A program made the translations under genes and the position numbers. Below the pieces are notes generated by a model that saw only the letters and a program-made list of their open reading frames with translations, had not been told where the DNA came from and ran no database searches. A stretch of DNA of 53,135 nucleotides from Clostridiales bacterium GWF2_38_85 (lineage in GTDB: Bacteria > Bacillota > Clostridia > Oscillospirales > CAG-382): the NCBI GenBank assembly GCA_001797275.1, contig MGOY01000042.1, positions 1 through 53,135 on the forward strand, written 5' to 3'. The stretch's first letter is position 1. Each line of letters starts with the position of its first letter. Shown here piece after piece: positions 44,225 to 53,135 of the stretch.

Positions 44225-44962
44225 ATGTCGAGGATAGTTTTAAAGCTATGTTATAGAGGAACACATTACAAAGGATGGCAGGTACAATCAAACGCTGTTT
44301 CAGTACAATCAACCGTTCAGGATGCGATTGAATATATTTTCGGAACCAGATACGGAATCACCGGTTGCAGCAGGACAGACAGCGGTGTTCATGCGAATGA
44401 ATTCATATGCCACCTTGACAGCGAAGCTGTTTTTGGTGAAATACAAAGGCTGCCGCTTGCATTGAATACAAAATTGCCCAAAGATATAGCTGTCCTTGAT
44501 GCATTTTATGCAAACGATGATTTTCATTCACGATATTCTGCAAAAGGGAAGGAATATCAATACATAATCCATAACAGCTGTATCAGAAATCCTTTTTTAA
44601 ATGGATTTGCATTTAGGTATTTTCCGTTACTCGATGTTGACGAGTTAAATGAGAAGGCGTTAGCATTGGTTGGTGAGCATGATTTTACCGCTTTTGCAGG
44701 TAAAAAAGTTAATATTGAGGACACAATAAGAAATATATGGTATTGCAAAGCGGTGCGAGATGGTGATATTATACGGATAAACATCGCCGCTGACGGATTT
44801 CTATATAACATGGTACGGATCATCGTCGGAACCTTGCTCTGGGACCTCGCAGGACGATTGAAATATGAAATACCCGCTATAATTGACAGCAAAGACAGAA
44901 AAAATGCGGGTATGACAGCTCCAGCCCACGGACTTTATTTAAACAAGGTTTTCTACAGTTAA
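44225..44962 (+). CDS. truA: tRNA pseudouridine(38-40) synthase TruA
   Basis: Enzyme of 245 aa that isomerises U38-U40 in tRNA anticodon arms. The catalytic Asp lies in GCSRTDSGVHA (near residue 53), and the C-terminal FLYNMVRIIVGTLLW motif is intact. Adjacency to ecfT is the normal firmicute arrangement. Confidence 0.96.
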   Translation: MSRIVLKLCYRGTHYKGWQVQSNAVSVQSTVQDAIEYIFGTRYGITGCSRTDSGVHANEFICHLDSEAVFGEIQRLPLALNTKLPKDIAVLDAFYANDDFHSRYSAKGKEYQYIIHNSCIRNPFLNGFAFRYFPLLDVDELNEKALALVGEHDFTAFAGKKVNIEDTIRNIWYCKAVRDGDIIRINIAADGFLYNMVRIIVGTLLWDLAGRLKYEIPAIIDSKDRKNAGMTAPAHGLYLNKVFYS

Positions 44963-45034
44963 TGATATATAAATAATTGCAAAACTTAAGTTCAAATAGA
45001 AAAAGAAAAAAATAGTAATAAATTGCGTAGCTCT

Positions 45035-45176
45035 GACGGGTTTCCCGACCGAAAGGACACCTTTAAAGCGACCAAATGGGAGCCCATTCGGTTCGGAAAC
45101 CTCGTTAGGTTTTAGAACCGAATGAAAACCCCGTCCAGTGGGTGGTTCCGATTGCGAAACTATGGTTTCACAATCG
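45035..45176 (+). ncRNA. Unassigned multi-stem structured element upstream of the DUF5711-like gene
   Basis: An outer stem GACGGG (45035-45040) with CCCGTC (45130-45135) encloses AAAGGACACCTTT (45052-45064) and a long hairpin CATTCGGTTC (45085-45094) with GAACCGAATG (45115-45124) that continues as AAACCT/AGGTTT. A separate hairpin GATTGCGAAAC (45150-45160)/GTTTCACAATC (45165-45175, one mismatch) follows. It resembles no riboswitch I know and may be a cis-regulatory RNA or a palindromic mobile element. Confidence 0.45.
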
Positions 45177-45206
45177 ATTATTAATGATATATTGAGGGGG
45201 AAGAAG

Positions 45207-46445
45207 ATGCGCAATTCGATTGTCCTTGTTAAAGAAAAGACAAACGAAACAAGCGAATATTATAAAAAACTCGCTATTCGTATTTCTTTATATAAATACT
45301 TGCTTGCGATTTTCATAATCGTATTTATTATATATTGTTTTTCAAATTATAAGAACGAAATTACAATTGAGAACTTCCGTTACATGTTGAAATTCTTTGA
45401 CTTCAGTGCATCAACTGCAACTGTTGACAGTGGACAAATCGGACTTGACCTAAATAAGGATTACAGCGCAACTGTTCTGAGAAGCAACATTGCGGTAGCT
45501 GACTCAACAGGCTTGACCATTTACGATTACAACGGAAAAAAGCTTTTAAAAAGCTCTTTCGTTATGGAATATCCTTATCTGACATCAAGCTCAAAATATG
45601 TTTATGCATATGATCTCGGAGGCAGTCTTTTGAAAATTTATAATACATATTCCGAAATATATTCCATAACATATGAGTATCCATTCCTTGGGTTAACAAA
45701 CAATGCTAATGGTGCTTTTGGGGTAATAAGTTCAGGTGATAATTATAAATCAGCAATTATCGTTTACGATAAAGATTTTCGTCAGGTTTTCAGCAGATAT
45801 TTCGGAGACAGCTATACGGTCAGCATTGCGCTCAATAAATACGGTAACAGAGTTTTGTCGTTCATGAGCGGCGTAAACAGCGGTGAATATTACGGCGAAG
45901 TATATGAGTTTGATATCACTCAGGAAGAACCGGTCAATAAGCTAAGATTTGTCGGTGAAATGCCTTTGAAGGTTGCTTATGGTGACGATAATTCGGTTAT
46001 GGTGTTGACAAGTAAAGCATTAAGATTTTACGATGCTTCCCTTAATTTGAGAAGTGAAATGTTTTTTTCGGAAAAATCGCCATCAACCTACCATTTTTCT
46101 GGAAAGTATGCTATAATGTCCTATATTATTGGCAGCATCCGCAGTACATCAGAAATTAATATCTATGATTTAAGCGGTAATCTTGTAAGAACAGAGAGCT
46201 TCCAGGAGGATGTTCAGGATATTGTTGTCAGTGAAGATAAGGTATATGTATTGACATATACAAAACTGCATATTATTGATATAGTGAACGGAAAAAGTGG
46301 AGATTCCTCATTTGATGTAACTAATGAAGCAAATAAGCTGCTTATCAATGATAATAATCTCGTACTTATCTCTAACGAGAGCGCTGTTGTAATGGTAATA
46401 AAGGTAATCAAGTCTGATGAAGTGTCTGAATCTCTAAGTGAATAA
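45207..46445 (+). CDS. Membrane-anchored beta-propeller-like protein (DUF5711-like)
   Basis: Protein of 412 aa. A cytoplasmic N-terminus of about 28 residues is followed by one membrane helix (KYLLAIFIIVFIIYCF), then about 360 extracytoplasmic residues made of repeating beta segments such as SNIAVADSTGLTIYDYNGK, KYVYAYDLGGSLLKIYN and STSEINIYDLSGN, a WD40/PQQ-like propeller pattern. It resembles clostridial DUF5711 proteins of unknown function. The start at 45207 follows GAGGGGGAAG; an upstream in-frame ATG at 45138 lies in the structured element. The neighbours downstream are CvpA and PgsA. Confidence 0.7.
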   Translation: MRNSIVLVKEKTNETSEYYKKLAIRISLYKYLLAIFIIVFIIYCFSNYKNEITIENFRYMLKFFDFSASTATVDSGQIGLDLNKDYSATVLRSNIAVADSTGLTIYDYNGKKLLKSSFVMEYPYLTSSSKYVYAYDLGGSLLKIYNTYSEIYSITYEYPFLGLTNNANGAFGVISSGDNYKSAIIVYDKDFRQVFSRYFGDSYTVSIALNKYGNRVLSFMSGVNSGEYYGEVYEFDITQEEPVNKLRFVGEMPLKVAYGDDNSVMVLTSKALRFYDASLNLRSEMFFSEKSPSTYHFSGKYAIMSYIIGSIRSTSEINIYDLSGNLVRTESFQEDVQDIVVSEDKVYVLTYTKLHIIDIVNGKSGDSSFDVTNEANKLLINDNNLVLISNESAVVMVIKVIKSDEVSESLSE

Positions 46446-46481
46446 TATTAAATTATAAATCCGAAAGGTTAGGTTGAATTT

Positions 46482-47195
46482 ATGGGATATGCTTTTGATA
46501 TTGCTATTGTTGCTATAATAATCGTAACGGTTGTTCTTGGATATAAACATGGATTTATTAAAACAGTACTTTCTGCACTCAGTTTCTTTATCGCACTTAT
46601 TGTTGCATTTTCACTTCAACCAAAATTAAGCGAATACGTAATCAAAATGCCGTTCGTCGATAATATACGTGAATCAATAAGAGATCAGTTTATTGAAATG
46701 AGTCCGTTATCCGGCGAAGATCAATACAATCCTGAATTGCTTTTTGAGGATAAACCTGAAGCTTTTGTCAAACTCTTAAATATAATTGGAATTGAACAAG
46801 ACGATTTAAATGAAAAATATAACAGCTGGAAAAGCGATGCTGAAGTTAATGCGGCAGATATGCTGGTTGAATATGTTGCGAATCCATTAATAACGAGTAT
46901 AGTCAGTATAATATCATTTATTATATTATTCATTGTAACAATAATAGTATTAAAAATCCTGATTTTCATTTTGGATAAAATCTTCAGACTGCCGATACTC
47001 AAACAAGCAAACAAAGCATTGGGATTTGTTGTTGGAATTATATTGGGAGTATTCAGAGCATATGTTTTCGGAGCTGCAGTTACATTGATATTGCCGTTGG
47101 TTCAATCGAACAATCCCGGATTATCTGTTGCTGATTCCTTTATTTTCAGATTTTTCTACGGAGATGCGAATATATTACTTAACTTCTTCAAATGA
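46482..47195 (+). CDS. CvpA family membrane protein
   Basis: Protein of 237 aa with about four hydrophobic helices. The N-terminus FDIAIVAIIIVTVVLGYKHGFIKTVL is typical of CvpA proteins, linked to colicin V production and envelope functions. A soluble loop (about residues 62-125) separates the first two from the last two helices. It precedes pgsA by 22 bp. Confidence 0.85.
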   Translation: MGYAFDIAIVAIIIVTVVLGYKHGFIKTVLSALSFFIALIVAFSLQPKLSEYVIKMPFVDNIRESIRDQFIEMSPLSGEDQYNPELLFEDKPEAFVKLLNIIGIEQDDLNEKYNSWKSDAEVNAADMLVEYVANPLITSIVSIISFIILFIVTIIVLKILIFILDKIFRLPILKQANKALGFVVGIILGVFRAYVFGAAVTLILPLVQSNNPGLSVADSFIFRFFYGDANILLNFFK

Positions 47196-47217
47196 TTACA
47201 AGGATGGATTATATCTT

Positions 47218-47799
47218 ATGCACAAAAAACAGATTCCGAATATACTGTCGATTATCAGATTATTAATGGTTCCTCTTTTTGTGTTCGTATACTTTTCCGG
47301 TCAGGACAGGGCAAAATCATTGGTGCTGGCTGCGGTTATATATTCATTGGCAGGATTTACAGATATAGTTGACGGTTATCTTGCAAGAAAATATAATTGG
47401 ATAACAACTCTCGGTAAGATTCTCGATCCGCTTGCGGACAAGCTTATGCAGGCAGCGGCAGCGGTTTGTCTTGTTATCGATAAGCTGCTTCCAATATGGG
47501 TTTGCGCTGTGTTTTTCCTTAAAGAAATATTTATGCTGATCGGTGGATTGATAATATTCAAAAAACGCCGCACAATGGTGGTATCCAACTGGTACGGGAA
47601 ATTTGCAACAGCTGTATTTTATGCAGTTGTGATGATTCTCATAATTTGCTCTGCATTATGTCCGGTTATGCCTTCGTGGATTCATACTATACTTGGAGCA
47701 ATACTTGCCGGAGTTATAGTTTTTGCAATAATAATGTATTATCTTAAAACATTCAAGGGAAAATTCGGTATGGAGATGTCAAAACAAGCAGCAGAATAA
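47218..47799 (+). CDS. pgsA: CDP-diacylglycerol-glycerol-3-phosphate 3-phosphatidyltransferase
   Basis: Membrane enzyme of 193 aa for phosphatidylglycerol synthesis. The CDP-alcohol phosphatidyltransferase signature D-x2-DG-x2-AR-x8-G-x3-D-x3-D is complete in DIVDGYLARKYNWITTLGKI followed by LDPLADKL. The start at 47218 yields the standard MHKKQIPNILSIIRLLMVPLF N-terminus (an AAGGATGG lies upstream); a longer frame from 47128 overlaps the CvpA gene and is rejected. Confidence 0.94.
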   Translation: MHKKQIPNILSIIRLLMVPLFVFVYFSGQDRAKSLVLAAVIYSLAGFTDIVDGYLARKYNWITTLGKILDPLADKLMQAAAAVCLVIDKLLPIWVCAVFFLKEIFMLIGGLIIFKKRRTMVVSNWYGKFATAVFYAVVMILIICSALCPVMPSWIHTILGAILAGVIVFAIIMYYLKTFKGKFGMEMSKQAAE

Positions 47800-47866
47800 T
47801 TAAATTATTTAATATTTAAAAACATTCAGTAGAATTATTAATTTAATTCATATATAATATAGAAAT

Positions 47867-47911
47867 CCGAAAATCATATACCGATGGCAATGATTTTCGG
47901 TTTCCTGCTTT
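47867..47911 (+). terminator. Terminator after pgsA
   Basis: CCGAAAATCAT (47867-47877) and ATGATTTTCGG (47890-47900) form a perfect 11-bp stem followed by TTTCCTGCTTT. Confidence 0.85.
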
Positions 47912-47957
47912 AGGGATTTATTATTAGAAAAGCTATCGGAGAAACGGAAATCATTTT

Positions 47958-50237
47958 ATGCTTAAAATGTGCAGCCGATGCAAAAAACGCCCGGCAATTA
48001 TTTTTATGACAAAGCTCGAAGGAGATAAATCAATTAATGAAGGACTTTGCATAAAATGTGCAAAAGAACTTGGAATAAAACCTATATCCGACTTCCTCGA
48101 TAAAATGGGATTATCAGAAGAGGAGCTTGAAGCTATGTCGGATGAAGTAACCAATTTCGCAACAAATGCATTAACTCCGGCTAATGAGGATGAGACACGC
48201 GCTCCGGCGATTGATATTCAAAGTCTGTTTCCCAACCAAAGTCTTGCCACAAACGGTGAGAGCGAACAGAATCAACGTTCTAATACTGAGGAACGCCGTC
48301 AACAATCACAAAAAGAGAAGAGAAAACTTCTTGATACCTACTGCATTAACCTGACAACTCGCGCAGCCGAAGGAAAGCTTGATAAGATTGTTGGCAGAAA
48401 CGACGAGCTTGAAAGAGTAATGCAGATACTCTGCCGCAGACAAAAAAACAATCCCTGTCTTATTGGTGAACCCGGTGTTGGTAAAACAGCTGTCGCCGAA
48501 GCTCTGGCACAAAAAATCGTAGAAGGCACAGTTCCTTATAAGCTTAAGGACAAGGAAATTATGCTTGTCGATATGACAGCAATGGTTGCCGGCACACAGT
48601 TCAGAGGGCAGTTTGAGAGCCGTATGAAAGGACTTATCGAAGAAACCAAACGCAGTGGAAATATTATTCTTGTAATCGATGAGGTGCACACTATAGTTGG
48701 AGCGGGAGATGCCGAAGGTGGCATGAATGCTGCAAATATACTTAAGCCTGCGTTGTCGAGAGGTGAAATCCAGTTGATCGGTGCAACAACACTTGTTGAA
48801 TACCGGAAACATATCGAAAACGATGCAGCTCTTGAACGCCGGTTTCAACCGGTAATGATCAATGAACCTTCGATTGAAACTTCCATCGAAATAATCAGAG
48901 GAATTAAAAGTTATTATGAGAAGTATCATGGAATAAAGATTCCCAATGAGGTAGTTCGCAAGATAGTTACTCTTTCTGAAAGATATATAACCGATCGTTA
49001 CCTTCCTGATAAGGCAATTGACCTTATGGATGAAGCAGCGGCAAAAATGTCGATGAATTCACCTGTAATCAACGAGATTGAGAAAATTTCCGAACGGTTG
49101 AAAACTATTGCGGAAGAACGCATTTCTTATGAAGCGATAGCAGAGAAAACAGAAGATATTTATAAAAAGATTGCAGAGAATATCACAACTGAAATGAACC
49201 TCAAGCATAAGTTTGATGAGCTGTCGGCACAGCGTGATAATCTTGTTCTGACCGAAAATGACCTCGCAAAGGTAATTGAGGTTTGGACCGGTATTCCTGC
49301 AAGCAACATAACAGAAAACGAATTTTCAAAGATTGATAAACTCGAAGATGCAATCAAAGACCGTATTATCGGTCAGGATGAAGCAGTCAAAAAGGTTGCA
49401 AGAGCTTTAAAACGTTCGCGTGCAGGAATCGCATACAAGAAGAAACCTGCTTCGTTTATCTTCGCAGGTCCTACAGGTGTAGGTAAGACAGAGCTTGTCA
49501 AGGTTCTGTCAGGTTATCTGTTCGATAACCCCGAAGCGATGATACGTCTTGATATGTCCGAATTCATGGAAAAGCATTCGGTTTCGAGAATTATCGGTTC
49601 ACCTCCCGGATATGTCGGATATGACGATGCTGGGCAGCTGACCGAAAAGATTAGACGCAAGCCTTACTCGGTTGTACTCTTTGATGAAATTGAGAAAGCA
49701 CATCCTGATGTATTAAATATATTATTACAGATACTTGACGATGGACTTATTACAGATTCACACGGTAAGCAGGTGAACTTTGAGAATACAGTTATTATCA
49801 TGACCACAAATGCCGGCAGCAATACAGCATCCAATGCTGCAGGCTTCACAAAGTCAATGCATACCGGTGATGAAGAAAAGGTTATGAAAGCGCTTGAGGA
49901 TTTTCTCAGACCGGAATTTCTCAACCGTGTCGACGAAATCGTTGTGTTTAATCGTCTTACTAAAGAAAACTTCGGTGATATCTGCAGGATTATGCTTAAT
50001 GACCTTAAAAAGATACTTACCGAAAAAAATATTAAATTTATTTTTGACGATAACACAGTTCAATATCTTGTTGAAAAGGGTTTTTCAGAGAAATATGGTG
50101 CAAGAAATCTTCGCCGCCTTATACAGACTGATATTGAGGATGTTGCTGCTGCTGAAATTATCGACAATTATGAAAAGGGTATATCTCGTATCGGTGTAAC
50201 GGCAGTTGATAATAAACTTGTTATTACAGGAATTTAA
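47958..50237 (+). CDS. ClpE-like Hsp100 unfoldase with N-terminal zinc finger
   Basis: AAA+ protein of 759 aa. The N-terminus has a four-cysteine zinc finger (CSRC and CIKC about 29 residues apart) as in ClpE, and the usual double-repeat Clp N domain is absent. NBD1 has Walker A GEPGVGKTA, Walker B ILVIDEVHTIVGAG and the arginine finger near ENDAALERRFQPV; a coiled middle region spans about 375-455; NBD2 has Walker A GPTGVGKTE and LFDEIEKAHPDV. It would feed substrates to ClpP. No CtsR operator was recognised upstream. A 40-nt hydrophilic linker (QRSNTEERRQQSQKEK) joins the finger to NBD1. Confidence 0.88.
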   Translation: MLKMCSRCKKRPAIIFMTKLEGDKSINEGLCIKCAKELGIKPISDFLDKMGLSEEELEAMSDEVTNFATNALTPANEDETRAPAIDIQSLFPNQSLATNGESEQNQRSNTEERRQQSQKEKRKLLDTYCINLTTRAAEGKLDKIVGRNDELERVMQILCRRQKNNPCLIGEPGVGKTAVAEALAQKIVEGTVPYKLKDKEIMLVDMTAMVAGTQFRGQFESRMKGLIEETKRSGNIILVIDEVHTIVGAGDAEGGMNAANILKPALSRGEIQLIGATTLVEYRKHIENDAALERRFQPVMINEPSIETSIEIIRGIKSYYEKYHGIKIPNEVVRKIVTLSERYITDRYLPDKAIDLMDEAAAKMSMNSPVINEIEKISERLKTIAEERISYEAIAEKTEDIYKKIAENITTEMNLKHKFDELSAQRDNLVLTENDLAKVIEVWTGIPASNITENEFSKIDKLEDAIKDRIIGQDEAVKKVARALKRSRAGIAYKKKPASFIFAGPTGVGKTELVKVLSGYLFDNPEAMIRLDMSEFMEKHSVSRIIGSPPGYVGYDDAGQLTEKIRRKPYSVVLFDEIEKAHPDVLNILLQILDDGLITDSHGKQVNFENTVIIMTTNAGSNTASNAAGFTKSMHTGDEEKVMKALEDFLRPEFLNRVDEIVVFNRLTKENFGDICRIMLNDLKKILTEKNIKFIFDDNTVQYLVEKGFSEKYGARNLRRLIQTDIEDVAAAEIIDNYEKGISRIGVTAVDNKLVITGI

Positions 50238-50274
50238 TATTGGTAAATATAGAATTTGAATTAAGGTAGTACAG

Positions 50275-53031
50275 ATGGCTAAAAAACGGTATATTAAAAC
50301 AAGAGCATCTGATGAAGAAAATAAATCATACGATGAAAATTTAAGAATTCGTACCATCACCGGTTCTACGCCGCGTGATGAAGATCCTGATGCACCGTTT
50401 TCGCCTCCTCATATGCGAATATGGGAGGTTTTAGAGTATTGGGATGTAAACAGCGAGATTGGACTTGACGAAAAGGATGTAAAAAGAAAAAGAAGACACT
50501 TCGGGCTGAATATTGTTTATCCATATCTTTCACTTTCCTTTGCCGGTAGCATAAAGACACAGCTTCATACATTAATGAGTCTATTATTTATTGCAGCTTG
50601 CATCCTTATGTACCTGTTCGAAAAAAACATAATTTTCCTTTTGTGTGGCATGGTGTCGGTTGTACTTATGATCATTAATGCAATAATCGAATCGAATGCA
50701 GCTTCAGCACTTGAAATAACAAAAAAGTATTCTTCGCTCAAAGCTGTTGTGATGCGTGAAAAAAAGATGCGTGTAATCGACAGCCGTTCCCTGGTGCCGG
50801 GGGATATAATCATACTTGAAAGAGGTAACATTGTACCGGCTGACTCAAGACTGATCGAGTCTAATAAGCTTTATATCAGCGAAACACCGATTTATGGGCA
50901 ATACGGGACGGTTGAAAAAAACTCACTGTATATTGCCGGACGCAATGATGTCGGTTCAATGTCAAACATGGTTTATGCCGGTTCGATTATAACCAATGGA
51001 AAAGCAACCGCTGTAGTTTGTGAAACAGGAGTTAATCTGCAGATTCGTAAAATACGCAGTAATGTTGAAAAGAAAAAGAACCACAGACCGACTCTGCTTG
51101 AGTATGCACACTATGTAAGCAATAGACTTTCATTGATTTCGGTGATTTTATGCTTTATAACTATATTTTTCGGTACTGTCAGGGGATTTGATATAGTAGA
51201 TCTGTTTATACTATCTGTTGGCATCAGCTTTATTTCACTCAGTGATACGGTAAACACTCTTGCGAGTGCATCTTTAACAATAGGCATAAAAGAAATACTT
51301 GATAACGGTGTAGCACTTCGTAATTTAAACTGTATTCCCGAACTTTGCAATATCAATTCAATTATGTGTGAACATTCCGCAGCATTTCCGTCCCGGGAAA
51401 TGGTTGCTATGAGTGCATTCACAGGGATGCGTGAATACAATATTGAACCGGAATCTAAATCAAGACTTCAGAAGTTGATTTCATATGCTATGGTCTGTTC
51501 AGATGTAAAATATGCACACAGTACTAACAACAAGCGCATGAAGGAAAGCTTTGTCGGTAATAAAGCCGATATAGCAATTGCAAAAGCCGGAATTGTTTTT
51601 GATATATCCATCGATAAAATCAACAATTCTTATTTCAGAATTGCATCAGCATATAATTCACGCTCTGAACTTGAACGTGTACTTATTTTAAATGAAACCA
51701 AGCATATAGTCATCGTAAAAGGCACGCCCGAATTTATACTCCATCATTGCAAATATTATGAGCAGTTCGGCGAACTTTATCCGCTTGATCAGAAATCAAA
51801 AAACAGGCTACTTGATGCAGCATATGAGTTGAGCGAAAAAAGTCAACAGATAATTGCATATGCTGAAAAGCTGACCGAAGTAGATTCACTTACTCACCCG
51901 TCAGCAGCAAGGGATTTTGTTTTTGTGGGTTTTATCGGAATGTATGTCAACCTCGAACTAAATGCTGCATCGGCCGTATATAAATGTGCAAACGCCGGAA
52001 TAGAAGCCGTTGTCAGAAGTGGTGATGTTTTTTACTCAGCAGTATCACTTGCAAAGAATGCAGGTATAATCAGAGATGAAAAGCAGGCAGTCCAGGGTGA
52101 AAGTATAAATATGACTGACAGGGGAATATACATCGCTGATTTGCCTGAATATAAATTGTTTGTGCGGGTTGAAGATGAACAGTGGCGGGATGTTTTATAC
52201 TACAGAAAATTAGATAAAAAGAATGTCGCCCTACAGGTGCATGCAATCGAGGAGCTACCGATTATGTCAATGGCGGATATATCGATTGTTGCTGATGGGG
52301 AGGGAAGCGAAACATTAAAGCAGTGTGCGGATGTTATAACCTTAAAAGAGGGATTCGATGTTATTTCCGACCTGCTTATCAGAGCGAGAATGGTATATAA
52401 AAGAATTAATACCACCATACAATACGGTATCGTGGCATTTACAGCATTCTGTGCGGCTATGTTATTTTCAATATTGGCTGGATTAGAATCAGCTTTTAGA
52501 ATAAATGAACTCTTTTTCGGTGGAGTTGTGATAAATTTCTTAATCCTGCTTTGTCTTGCGGGAGCACCTGAAAACAGCTCGGTATTGAAGCAAAAGCTTC
52601 CTAAATATGAGCCTAAACCGAAAATAATAGATTTTCTTACACCGATATTATATGGGATCGGTATAGGTGGCTGTGTAATAAGTAATTTTTATATCGGGAA
52701 AAGCTTTGGCGGTGAATATTCCTCGGTTCTGATTGGTATAATCCTGTCGTTGTTTTTATACGCATATTCGGACATTTGCGGTGAAAGCATATTTACGAGC
52801 GGCGGCATAAAAAATTATTACCTCACCTTCACATTATTTCTTACAGCAGGGCTGGTTGGATTATTGTTTTATTCACCAAGTACAGCTATGACCTTTGGGT
52901 ATAAAAGCCTGAACGCAATACAGTTGTTGCTACCATCAATTTATCCAATAGCACAATTCATATTGCTTCATTTGATTAGGTTTGTGGTCCTGACCATAAA
53001 GAAAAGAAAATCAATTAAATTTAATATATAA
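50275..53031 (+). CDS. P-type ATPase-like protein lacking catalytic motifs (pseudoenzyme)
   Basis: Protein of 918 aa with the order of a P2-type cation ATPase: N-terminal EVLEYWDVNSEIGLDEKDV, helices M1-M2 (about 95-140), the actuator domain with SLVPGDIIILERGNIVPADS at 172-191, M3-M4 (about 285-345), P and N domains, and C-terminal helices from about 725. The catalytic motifs are changed: DKTGT is EHSAAF at 366-371, so the phosphorylated Asp is His; TGES reads TPIYGQ near 204-209; the M4 PEGLP site reads SLSDT (321-325); GDGVND reads VHAIEE (655-660). KGTPE of the N domain (482-486) and SGD (582-584) remain. The frame is uninterrupted, so it is a maintained protein, not debris. It cannot pump ions by the known mechanism. 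Confidence 0.85.
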   Translation: MAKKRYIKTRASDEENKSYDENLRIRTITGSTPRDEDPDAPFSPPHMRIWEVLEYWDVNSEIGLDEKDVKRKRRHFGLNIVYPYLSLSFAGSIKTQLHTLMSLLFIAACILMYLFEKNIIFLLCGMVSVVLMIINAIIESNAASALEITKKYSSLKAVVMREKKMRVIDSRSLVPGDIIILERGNIVPADSRLIESNKLYISETPIYGQYGTVEKNSLYIAGRNDVGSMSNMVYAGSIITNGKATAVVCETGVNLQIRKIRSNVEKKKNHRPTLLEYAHYVSNRLSLISVILCFITIFFGTVRGFDIVDLFILSVGISFISLSDTVNTLASASLTIGIKEILDNGVALRNLNCIPELCNINSIMCEHSAAFPSREMVAMSAFTGMREYNIEPESKSRLQKLISYAMVCSDVKYAHSTNNKRMKESFVGNKADIAIAKAGIVFDISIDKINNSYFRIASAYNSRSELERVLILNETKHIVIVKGTPEFILHHCKYYEQFGELYPLDQKSKNRLLDAAYELSEKSQQIIAYAEKLTEVDSLTHPSAARDFVFVGFIGMYVNLELNAASAVYKCANAGIEAVVRSGDVFYSAVSLAKNAGIIRDEKQAVQGESINMTDRGIYIADLPEYKLFVRVEDEQWRDVLYYRKLDKKNVALQVHAIEELPIMSMADISIVADGEGSETLKQCADVITLKEGFDVISDLLIRARMVYKRINTTIQYGIVAFTAFCAAMLFSILAGLESAFRINELFFGGVVINFLILLCLAGAPENSSVLKQKLPKYEPKPKIIDFLTPILYGIGIGGCVISNFYIGKSFGGEYSSVLIGIILSLFLYAYSDICGESIFTSGGIKNYYLTFTLFLTAGLVGLLFYSPSTAMTFGYKSLNAIQLLLPSIYPIAQFILLHLIRFVVLTIKKRKSIKFNI

Positions 53032-53135
53032 TCAAAATTAGCATAAAATGAAACCTGCTAATAAAAGTCAAGTCCTAAATCAGAAAAATTATCATGTAAA
53101 TAATGGGAGTGATCTGCAGAAAAATATGTATAACA
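53032..53135. other. Intergenic end of the window
   Basis: No terminator is evident. A GGGAG at 53105-53109 and an ATG at 53126 could mark the start of a further plus-strand gene, but only three codons are visible. Confidence 0.25.

Noticed and set aside
47128-47217. 30-residue extension of PgsA
   Set aside because: It lies inside the CvpA gene in another frame and the family start MHKKQIPN is at 47218.
50275-53031. Calcium- or magnesium-transporting P-type ATPase
   Set aside because: The phosphorylation Asp, TGES, the M4 motif and GDGVND are all absent, so transport annotation would be misleading.

Overview
The window looks like chromosome of a low-GC, Gram-positive, anaerobic Clostridia member, probably from the Oscillospirales/Ruminococcaceae side. 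The signs are AT-rich intergenic DNA, TTGACA/TATAAT promoters, AGGAGG ribosome-binding sites, a bacterial V-type (Ntp) ATPase, a Gram-positive Tad/Flp pilus cluster without secretin, an EcfA1-EcfA2-EcfT module beside truA, rubrerythrin with a PerR-like regulator, and lipoprotein signals. The species cannot be named from sequence alone. No rRNA, tRNA, CRISPR array, transposase or phage gene was seen.

Layout. 1-3100 (minus): a type II NADH dehydrogenase with a C-terminal membrane domain, a polyprenyl diphosphate synthase and the first codons of a UbiA prenyltransferase; this trio matches the Ndh2-DmkB-DmkA core of flavin-based extracellular electron transfer. 3250-5182: a DEAD-box RNA helicase with a structured leader. 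5188-8081 (minus): an alpha/beta hydrolase, a condensation-fold acyltransferase and a zinc-ribbon membrane protein. 8322-10627: a sigma-A promoter, a GEMM-I (c-di-GMP-I) riboswitch with a terminator, then a small secreted protein, an MNT nucleotidyltransferase, a cupin-HD-GYP protein and a HEPN protein. 10651-19684: a second GEMM-I riboswitch with a downstream terminator, then a complete Tad pilus operon (prepilin peptidase, two Flp pilins, TadE, TadG-like, CpaB, TadZ, TadA, TadB, TadC) ending in a DUF192 protein and a DivIVA-like coiled-coil protein. 19758-22211: two divergent URO-D/MtaA-type methyltransferases. 22419-31168: the full V-ATPase operon (H/G, I, K, E, C, F, A, B, D), with a K subunit carrying the Na+ ligand set. 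31252-32829: a small lipoprotein, a PerR-like regulator and rubrerythrin. 33110-37854: a lipoprotein ADP-ribosylglycohydrolase with PKD and discoidin-like parts, a TspO-like membrane protein, a Cys-rich conserved protein and a membrane-anchored surface protein. 38216-47799: ruvCAB, an RlmI-like methyltransferase, ecfA1-ecfA2-ecfT, truA, a DUF5711-like protein, CvpA and PgsA. 47958-53031: a ClpE-like unfoldase and a full-length P-type-ATPase-like protein that has lost every catalytic motif.

How it fits together. The most coherent candidate system is the c-di-GMP block at 8.3-19.7 kb. One riboswitch governs an operon that encodes an HD-GYP phosphodiesterase, and the next governs the pilus operon. 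For the first switch, complementarity supports a transcriptional OFF switch: the 3' core of the aptamer can pair with the 5' arm of the terminator. Phosphodiesterase synthesis would then fall when c-di-GMP is high, a positive-feedback (potentially bistable) arrangement tied to a surface appendage.

Other points of interest are the P-type ATPase pseudoenzyme, a family of structured repeats that sit directly in front of start codons (about 21.1, 41.4, 42.3 and possibly 32.2 kb), and a 92-bp palindromic intergenic repeat (17.6 and 32.9 kb).
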